In this document: positions 58,654 to 64,000 of the stretch, piece by piece
Numbering within the stretch: position 1 is the first letter of the stretch
Layout of the letters: each line of letters opens with the position of its first letter
Assembly (NCBI GenBank): GCA_040752005.1
Contig: JBFMFX010000010.1
Coordinates: 62,001 to 126,000 of the forward strand
From: RBG-16-66-20 sp040752005
Lineage (GTDB): Bacteria > Pseudomonadota > Gammaproteobacteria > Burkholderiales > SG8-39
DNA: 64,000 nt
Reading direction: 5' to 3'
Position numbers and translations under genes: made by a program
Notes under the pieces: generated by a model
Seen by the model: the letters and a program-made list of their open reading frames with translations, nothing else
Databases searched by the model: none
Told to the model about the DNA's origin: nothing

Positions 58654-60119
58654 AGCGCACGCGCTCCGCGGCCCGCGCCCACTTCGATTTCGTGGACGTC
58701 ACTCTGCGCGACGCGCACCAGTGCCTGTGGTCCACGCGCATGACCACCGCCCTGATGACACCCATTCTCGGCGCAATTGATCGCTGCGGCTACGCGGCGA
58801 TCAACATCCTCGGCGGCGCGGTATTCGACGTGTGCGTGCGCTACCTGCACGAGAACCCGTGGGCGCGCGTGAAGCTGCTTTGCGCGCACCTCGCGACCCC
58901 GTGCGATGCGCTCACGCGCGGCCAGAGCCTCTATACCTTCGAGCTGTTCCCTGACGACATCGTCGAGTTGAACGCGCAGGTGCTCGCGCGGCTGGGCGTC
59001 AAGATACTGACGGTGTACGACGCGCTCAACGACAACCGCAACCTCGAATCCTCGGTGCGTGCTGGACGCGCCGCCGGCATGAAGGTGAATGGCTGGATGA
59101 CGTATACGCTCTCGCCGGTGCACACCGACCAGTACTACGTCGAGCGCACGCGCGAGCTAGTGGCGCTCGGCGTGGACTACATCTGCATCAAGGACCCGAC
59201 CGGACTGCTCACCCCCGAGCGCGGGCGCACGCTCTTTCCTGCGGTGGTCGCGGCAGCCGGAAGGATCCCGGTGCAGCTTCACTCGCACTGCCAGTCGGGT
59301 CTCGCGCCGGAGGTGTACGAAGTCGCGATGCTTTCCGGCTTTCGCGCCGGCTACACCGCGAGCGAGCCGCTCGCGAACGGGGCGTCGCTGCCCGCTACCG
59401 AAGACATCGGCGCGCGCGCCGAGCGCCTCGGTTTCCGGACCACGCTCGATTACCGCGCGCTCAAGGAAGTAGCCGGGTACTTTCGCTGCGTCGCCGAGCG
59501 CGAAGGCAAGCCGCTCGGGCGTGTCGCGCGCTACGACCCGGCGCTCTACGAGCACCAGATCCCGGGCGGCATGATCTCGAACCTGCGCTACCAGCTCCAG
59601 ACGATGAAGATGGAGCACCGGCTGCCGGAGATTCTGGAGGAGGCGCCGCGCGTGCGGCGCGACCTCGGCTACCCGATCGTGGTAAGCCCGTTCGCGCAGT
59701 ACATCGTGACCCAGGCAACGCTGAACGTCGTGCAGGGCGAGCGCTATCGGACGATCCCGGAGGAGATCCGCAAGTACGCGATGGGGTATTACGGGCGGCT
59801 CGCCGCGCCGCTTGCGCCGGAGTTTCTGGAGCGGGCGAACATCCGGCCGGGCGAAATGGTGTCCGGGCGGCCGGGCGAGCACCTGCAGCCGTGGCTGCCG
59901 CGGCTGCGCAAGGAACTCGGCCCCGGCGCGAGCGACGAGGACCTGCTGCTTGCGGCGTTCTACCCGAAGCCGCTGCTCGAACCGCTGCGCGATCCGGCGC
60001 CGGAGTGCCGGTTCCGTACTTCGCCGCTGCATGAACTGATCGCGTTCCTCGGCACGCGCTCCGACATCGCGTACGCGCGCATCCGGTTCGCGGGGACCGA
60101 GATGACGATCGCGGCGTGA
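58650..60119 (+). CDS. Biotin-dependent carboxyltransferase (pyruvate carboxylase B / oxaloacetate decarboxylase alpha-type)
   Basis: 489 residues. VDVTLRDAHQCLWSTRM (metal-binding Asp; usual form DTTLRDAHQSL), YICIKDPTGLL with the carbamylated-type Lys position, PVQLHSHCQSG (HxH metal ligands) and YEHQIPGGMISNL, followed by the conserved carboxylase domain to about residue 450. It lacks a fused biotinyl domain; the BCCP gene just upstream supplies it. No biotin carboxylase gene is present in the window, so it may work as a decarboxylase or transcarboxylase, or borrow BC from elsewhere. The substrate is unknown. Confidence 0.88.
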   Translation: MKRTRSAARAHFDFVDVTLRDAHQCLWSTRMTTALMTPILGAIDRCGYAAINILGGAVFDVCVRYLHENPWARVKLLCAHLATPCDALTRGQSLYTFELFPDDIVELNAQVLARLGVKILTVYDALNDNRNLESSVRAGRAAGMKVNGWMTYTLSPVHTDQYYVERTRELVALGVDYICIKDPTGLLTPERGRTLFPAVVAAAGRIPVQLHSHCQSGLAPEVYEVAMLSGFRAGYTASEPLANGASLPATEDIGARAERLGFRTTLDYRALKEVAGYFRCVAEREGKPLGRVARYDPALYEHQIPGGMISNLRYQLQTMKMEHRLPEILEEAPRVRRDLGYPIVVSPFAQYIVTQATLNVVQGERYRTIPEEIRKYAMGYYGRLAAPLAPEFLERANIRPGEMVSGRPGEHLQPWLPRLRKELGPGASDEDLLLAAFYPKPLLEPLRDPAPECRFRTSPLHELIAFLGTRSDIAYARIRFAGTEMTIAA

Positions 60120-62071
60120 CGGCGATGAACGCATCCGGGACGCGGACTCTTGCCCGGATCGCCGGCGGGCTGCGATTGCTCACGGGGCTTGCGGGCGCGC
60201 TGCTGACGCTCTACGTGACCCTCGCGCTGTTCGGATTCGTGCGCAGCTCCTCGCAGCATTATGCCGCGTTCACTTTCGCCGTCATGTTCATCGCCGGGCT
60301 GGTGAGCGTGCGCGCCGCGCTGGAGCAGCGTGCCGCCGACCCGCAATCGCGCTGGTTCGGAGCCCGCCTCGGCGTGGCGCTTGCTGCTTTTGCGCTGGCC
60401 GCGGGCGGCGGGCTGTACATCCTGTACCACGCCAAGCGGCTCGAAGTGGCGGCGCCGTTCTTCGACCGCTTCGACATGGCGATCGGACTCGCGTTCACGG
60501 TCGGCGTGCTGATCCTCACGTGGCTCCATTGGGGCGCGATCCTCGCCCTCATCATCGCGGCGGCCATCGTCTACTTTTTCTACGGGCACCTGCTCGAGCA
60601 CCCGCTGCTCACGCACCCGGAATACCAGCCGAACTTCGTCATGAACTACGTCGGCCTCGGCACGACACAGGGATTTTTCTGGTTCGCGCAGACCGCGGTG
60701 GACGACATCTATTATCTGGTGCTGTACGCCTCGGTGCTGTTCGGCATCGGGATGCTCCATTCGATCATCGAGCTGGGCAAGGCGATGGGAAGCCGCATCG
60801 CCGGGGGTGCCGCGGGGCCGGCTGTGCTCGGCAGCGGCGTCGTCTCCATGGTGATGGGCGTGGCCGTCTCCAATGTCGTGCTCACCGGCCGGTTCACCAT
60901 CCCGATGATGAAGAAGTACGGCTATAGCCCCCCGATGGCGGGCGCGATCGAGGCTGCTGCCTCGACCTCGGGCCAGATCATGCCGCCGGTGCTGGGGCTC
61001 GCCGCGTTCATCATCGCCAGCTTCCTGTCCATGAAATACATTGACGTGGTCAAGGCGGCGGTGATTCCTGGGATCCTCTACATGACCGGCATTGCGATCG
61101 CGGTCGCAGTGTACGCGCGCCGCAACCGCCTGCCGCGGCTTGGCGAGCCGGTGAATCGCGAGGTCATCTGGCGCACCTTCCCGGCGTTCTTCGTCTCGTT
61201 CGTCGCCGTCTGCTGGCTGCTGCTCGATTACTACTCGCCTTCGGTCGCCGGATTCACCGGCTGCGCCGTCGCGCTGGCGCTCGCGGCTTTTCAGGGGCCT
61301 TACCGGCCCTCGCTCAGGCAGCTCGGCGCCGCCCTCGAGGAGGGCCTGGAGATGATGGCGGTGCTCGCGCTGCTGCTGATCGCGATCGGCCCACTGGGAC
61401 AGGCGTTTCTGACGACGAACCTTTCGGGCCGGCTCGGCACCTACCTCGTGCATGTGCTGCCCGACAGCCCGCTCGTGCTGCTCATCGGCGCGGCGGTGCT
61501 CTCGCTGATCCTCGGCATGGGTCTGCCCACACCGGTGGCCTATCTCGTAGTGGCGCTCGCACTGGTGCCATTCCTGCAACTGCTCGGGGTGAAACCGTTC
61601 CTCGCCCATTACTTCGTCTTCTATTTCGCCGTCTATTCGGCGCTCAGTCCGCCGATCGCAGTCGCCGCACTGGCCGGAGCGAAGATCGCCGGTGCCGGTT
61701 TCTGGGAAACCTGCCGCGACTCGATGAAGCTCGCGGCGACCACGTTCATCATCCCGTTCGCGTTCGTGTATCGCCCGCAGCTTCTCCAGTTCCCGGATGT
61801 CGGCTGGAACGTGGTGCCGCCGCTGGCGGAGATCCTGCTCATCCAGTGGACCAGCTCGATCGCGCTGTTTGGCTACTTCCGGCGCCCGCTCGGGACCTTC
61901 GAGCGCGTACTGTTCGGCGCGCTCACCGTGCTTGGCTACTGGGCGATGGTGACCGAGGCGCTGTATTCGACTTTCGTCTTCGCCGGCGCGGCCGCGCTGC
62001 TGCTCGCGGCATCCGGACTGCGCCGGAAGAAGATCGTTCCCGTGGTCGTGACCAAAGGAGGAGAGTCATGA
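60116..62071 (+). CDS. TRAP transporter fused permease subunit (TAXI type)
   Basis: 651 residues, about 16 TM helices. From GTG 60116 (GTGA overlap with the previous stop) or ATG 60125. The DctM-like part has LFGIGMLHSIIELGKAMGSRIAGGAAGPAVLGSG, SNVVLTGRFTIPMMKKYGYSPPMAGAIEAAASTSGQIMPPVLGLAAFIIA and LGMGLPTPVAYLVVALAL, the marks of the 4TM-12TM fused TAXI permeases. It imports organic acids such as dicarboxylates or glutamate with a TAXI binding protein, encoded next. Confidence 0.93.
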   Translation: MTAMNASGTRTLARIAGGLRLLTGLAGALLTLYVTLALFGFVRSSSQHYAAFTFAVMFIAGLVSVRAALEQRAADPQSRWFGARLGVALAAFALAAGGGLYILYHAKRLEVAAPFFDRFDMAIGLAFTVGVLILTWLHWGAILALIIAAAIVYFFYGHLLEHPLLTHPEYQPNFVMNYVGLGTTQGFFWFAQTAVDDIYYLVLYASVLFGIGMLHSIIELGKAMGSRIAGGAAGPAVLGSGVVSMVMGVAVSNVVLTGRFTIPMMKKYGYSPPMAGAIEAAASTSGQIMPPVLGLAAFIIASFLSMKYIDVVKAAVIPGILYMTGIAIAVAVYARRNRLPRLGEPVNREVIWRTFPAFFVSFVAVCWLLLDYYSPSVAGFTGCAVALALAAFQGPYRPSLRQLGAALEEGLEMMAVLALLLIAIGPLGQAFLTTNLSGRLGTYLVHVLPDSPLVLLIGAAVLSLILGMGLPTPVAYLVVALALVPFLQLLGVKPFLAHYFVFYFAVYSALSPPIAVAALAGAKIAGAGFWETCRDSMKLAATTFIIPFAFVYRPQLLQFPDVGWNVVPPLAEILLIQWTSSIALFGYFRRPLGTFERVLFGALTVLGYWAMVTEALYSTFVFAGAAALLLAASGLRRKKIVPVVVTKGGES

Positions 62072-63147
62072 AGGCCAAATCCGTGCTGTGTAAGCTGCTG
62101 GGCGCCCTTGCGCTCACCGCGGTCCCGTTCTCCGCGCCCTTGGCGCAGAAGCCCGCGGCACCGGCCGCCGTCCCGCTGCTTCTGTGCCCCTGGGGCTGCG
62201 GGCCGACCGAGTCCGACACCATTCTCATGAACCAGATGATCAGGGAGGGCAACCAGGTCACGCTCCTGCCGCAGGAGACGCCGGGCTACATGTTCAACAT
62301 CCGCGAGATGGCGAACGATCGGCACTGGAAAAGGACCGCGTTCAGCACAGAGGACATCATCATTCAGCTTGCGATGAAATGGGGCGGCACGCCGGAATTG
62401 AAGGAGTTTCTGCCCGAGCGGGTACCGATCCGGTTCAAACTGCTGTACGGCGAAACCTGGTGGGCCCAGGGCAAGTTCTTCGTGACGTTCGATCCCCGTA
62501 TCAAGACTCCGGCCGATTTCAAGGGCAAGCGCATCGCGCTCGGGCTGCGCAGCCAGAGCGACTGGGGCGTATTCTCGCGGCTGATGCTGGAGCACGGTTA
62601 CGGCATCACGCCGCAGAATGCCGACATCCGGCACCTGACGCCGGCTGCGCTGACGCAGCAACTGCTCGACGGCGCAGTGGACGTGGCGGTGACTGCGTTC
62701 GGCACAGAGCCGACCTTTACCGAGATTCTGATTTCCCCGCCGCTGCGCCAGCTTGAAGCCGCTCCGAAGCCGCTTCGCTATATCGGGGTATCCAAGGAGG
62801 CGATCGATCGCGTGAACGCGAAGTTCGGCACGACATTTCTGCACGTGAATTTGCCGGCCGGCAAGCTTCCCAAGCAGACGGAACCGCTCTCGCTGGGTGT
62901 CAACCGCGGCTACAAGGCGGTGCATCCGGATTTCCCCGAGGACGTCGCCTACCACATCGTCATGGCGGTCGTGCGAAACGCGCCGAAGATGAAGGAGCTG
63001 CATGCACTGTGGAAAATATGGACGCCGGAGTTGATGCTGCACGGGCTTTCGGAGGAAAACGTCCATCCCGGAGCGAAGCGCGCCTACGTCGAGCTCGGCT
63101 GGTGGGACAAGGTAAAACGGTTCCCGCCGGTGACCTACCCACAGTGA
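62068..63147 (+). CDS. TAXI-family TRAP transporter solute-binding protein
   Basis: 359 residues, from ATG 62068 with a near-perfect AAAGGAGGAGAG SD. Signal peptide ends near FSAPLAQ (about residue 27). The mature protein has VTLLPQETPGYMFNIREM, the DFKGKRIALGLRSQSDWGVFSRLML core and TPAALTQQLLDGAVDVAVTAFG. It is longer at the C-terminus than common TAXI proteins. It binds the substrate for the fused permease; the ligand is unknown. It overlaps the permease and the SDR gene by 4 nt each. Confidence 0.9.
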   Translation: MKAKSVLCKLLGALALTAVPFSAPLAQKPAAPAAVPLLLCPWGCGPTESDTILMNQMIREGNQVTLLPQETPGYMFNIREMANDRHWKRTAFSTEDIIIQLAMKWGGTPELKEFLPERVPIRFKLLYGETWWAQGKFFVTFDPRIKTPADFKGKRIALGLRSQSDWGVFSRLMLEHGYGITPQNADIRHLTPAALTQQLLDGAVDVAVTAFGTEPTFTEILISPPLRQLEAAPKPLRYIGVSKEAIDRVNAKFGTTFLHVNLPAGKLPKQTEPLSLGVNRGYKAVHPDFPEDVAYHIVMAVVRNAPKMKELHALWKIWTPELMLHGLSEENVHPGAKRAYVELGWWDKVKRFPPVTYPQ

Positions 63148-63854
63148 ACCTCGGATTGACCGACTGCGTCGCGTTGGTAACGGGCGCGGCGCGCGGCGTC
63201 GGGGCGGCGATCGCGGCGGCGTTCGCCGCGCACGGGGCGCGCGTGTACGCGGCTGACATCACCGAGGGCGCGATTCTGCGCATGGACGTGCGCGACCGCG
63301 CCAGCGTGCGCGCGGTGCTCGAGCGCATCGAGCGCGAGGCGGGTGGCCTCGACATCCTCGTCAACAACGCCGGGGTCCTCGCCACCGGCCCGTTCGACGC
63401 GACCTCGGACGAAGCGTGGGACAACCTCGTCGCGGTGAACCTCACCGGCGTGTTCAACTGTGTGCAGGCGGCGGTTCCCGCGATGCGCCGGCGCGGCCGC
63501 GGCGCCATCGTCAACATCGCATCGGTGTCGCACGAAAAGGGCGGTGGCGCCTTCGGCAATGTCTGGTACGGGGCCACCAAGGCGGGCGTGGTGGCGATGA
63601 CGAAGGGGCTCGCGCGGGAGCTCGGGCCGCACCGCATCCGGGTCAACGCGATCGCGCCCGCGGTGATCGAGACCGACATGGTGCGCTCGCTGCTGACGCC
63701 GCAGGTGCGCGAGCGCATCCTCGCGCGCATTCCGCTCGGGCGGCTCGCCACCGAGGAAGACGTCGCGCGCCTTGCGCTGTTTCTCGCCTCGGACTGGTCG
63801 GGATTCATCACCGGCGAGACGATCGCCGTGGATGGCGGATTCCTACGCACCTGA
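63144..63854 (+). CDS. Short-chain dehydrogenase/reductase (SDR)
   Basis: 236 residues from GTG 63144. NAD(P)-binding TGAARGVGAAIAAAFA (residues 14-29), NNAG motif (ILVNNAGVLATGPF), catalytic Ser in NIASVS, and YGATKAG with Tyr and Lys. ADITEGAI after the second strand with Asp suggests NAD+. Together with the TAXI importer, BKACE and the biotin enzyme it probably oxidises an imported hydroxy acid to a keto acid. That pathway is inference. Confidence 0.93.
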   Translation: MNLGLTDCVALVTGAARGVGAAIAAAFAAHGARVYAADITEGAILRMDVRDRASVRAVLERIEREAGGLDILVNNAGVLATGPFDATSDEAWDNLVAVNLTGVFNCVQAAVPAMRRRGRGAIVNIASVSHEKGGGAFGNVWYGATKAGVVAMTKGLARELGPHRIRVNAIAPAVIETDMVRSLLTPQVRERILARIPLGRLATEEDVARLALFLASDWSGFITGETIAVDGGFLRT

Positions 63855-64000
63855 GCGGGTGGCGGCAGCGCTCGCGATCGCGGCACTGGCGGGCGCGGTG
63901 CGCGGCGTCACCGGCTTCGGCGGGGCGCTGGTGATGACGCCGCCGCTCGCGTTTCTGTTCGGGCCGGCGCTCGCAGTGCCGGTGGCACTCGTGCTGGAGT
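63832..64000 (+). CDS. TauE/SafE-family permease, N-terminal part (3' end outside window)
   Basis: The frame from ATG 63832 overlaps the SDR by 23 nt; GTG 63859 is the alternative start. The visible 56 residues contain the TSUP-type helix LAGAVRGVTGFGGALVMTPPLAFLF. It is cut off at the window edge. A sulfite/organic-acid exporter at the end of a catabolic operon is a common arrangement, for instance for sulfonates. Confidence 0.8.
   Translation, partial: MADSYAPERVAAALAIAALAGAVRGVTGFGGALVMTPPLAFLFGPALAVPVALVLE

Overview
The window is GC-rich, gene-dense chromosomal DNA, most likely from a betaproteobacterium (Burkholderiales/Rhodocyclales-like). This rests on family content and gene order: the DUF3305/DUF3306/ferredoxin/TorD formate dehydrogenase locus, periplasmic Tup tungstate uptake, abundant TRAP and TAXI transporters, and a sigma32-type clpB promoter. 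The affiliation is inferred, not proven. I saw no rRNA or tRNA gene, insertion sequence, prophage or CRISPR array. Genes often overlap by 1-4 nt, and several have a -10-like box only 7-10 nt before the start codon.

About 1-27.6 kb is a molybdenum/tungsten island. It holds fdhD and moaA; a complete Cys-type, Tat-exported formate dehydrogenase (large, FeS and cytochrome b subunits) with its maturation and small accessory genes and a lipoprotein Cu/Zn SOD; a ModE-like/PBP-like regulator divergent from tungstate ABC genes tupBCA; a MOT1-type molybdate carrier; and mobB-moeA-moaD-moaE. Between these lie a KdpDE-like two-component pair flanked by two homologous 66-67-residue membrane proteins, a chrA-MFS operon preceded by a 43-codon ORF, and an arsenosugar pair (peroxidase-like protein plus ArsS).

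At 27.6-31 kb a fluoride (crcB-type) riboswitch precedes four tightly packed genes: CPA2 antiporter, universal stress protein, soluble P-type-ATPase-like HAD and MFS carrier. The strand used in the aptamer's P1 and pseudoknot is perfectly complementary, over 10 nt, to the antiporter's Shine-Dalgarno region, so a translational switch can be read from the sequence.

About 31-40 kb holds a Rossmann-domain/TauE fusion, ftsH and clpB divergently arranged with a near-consensus sigma32 promoter, two tandem secreted YqgE/AlgH paralogues, a methyltransferase, a DUF423 protein, and about 750 bp of gene debris. A palindromic repeat occurs twice, each time where two genes converge (36.8 and 48.0 kb).

About 40-48 kb encodes glutaryl-CoA dehydrogenase, thiolase and 3-hydroxyacyl-CoA dehydrogenase; a universal stress gene behind a 23-codon leader ORF; and a solitary xanthine-dehydrogenase-family large subunit coupled to a phosphotransacetylase.

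About 48-64 kb looks like two adjacent carbon-source loci. One is a TRAP transporter, HisD-like dehydrogenase and citrate-synthase operon, divergent from lacI and a GMC oxidoreductase, with two LacI-type operators in the shared region. The other has an IclR regulator and a BKACE enzyme divergent from a biotin carrier, carboxyltransferase, TAXI transporter, SDR dehydrogenase and TauE-like exporter. Their substrates cannot be assigned from sequence alone.
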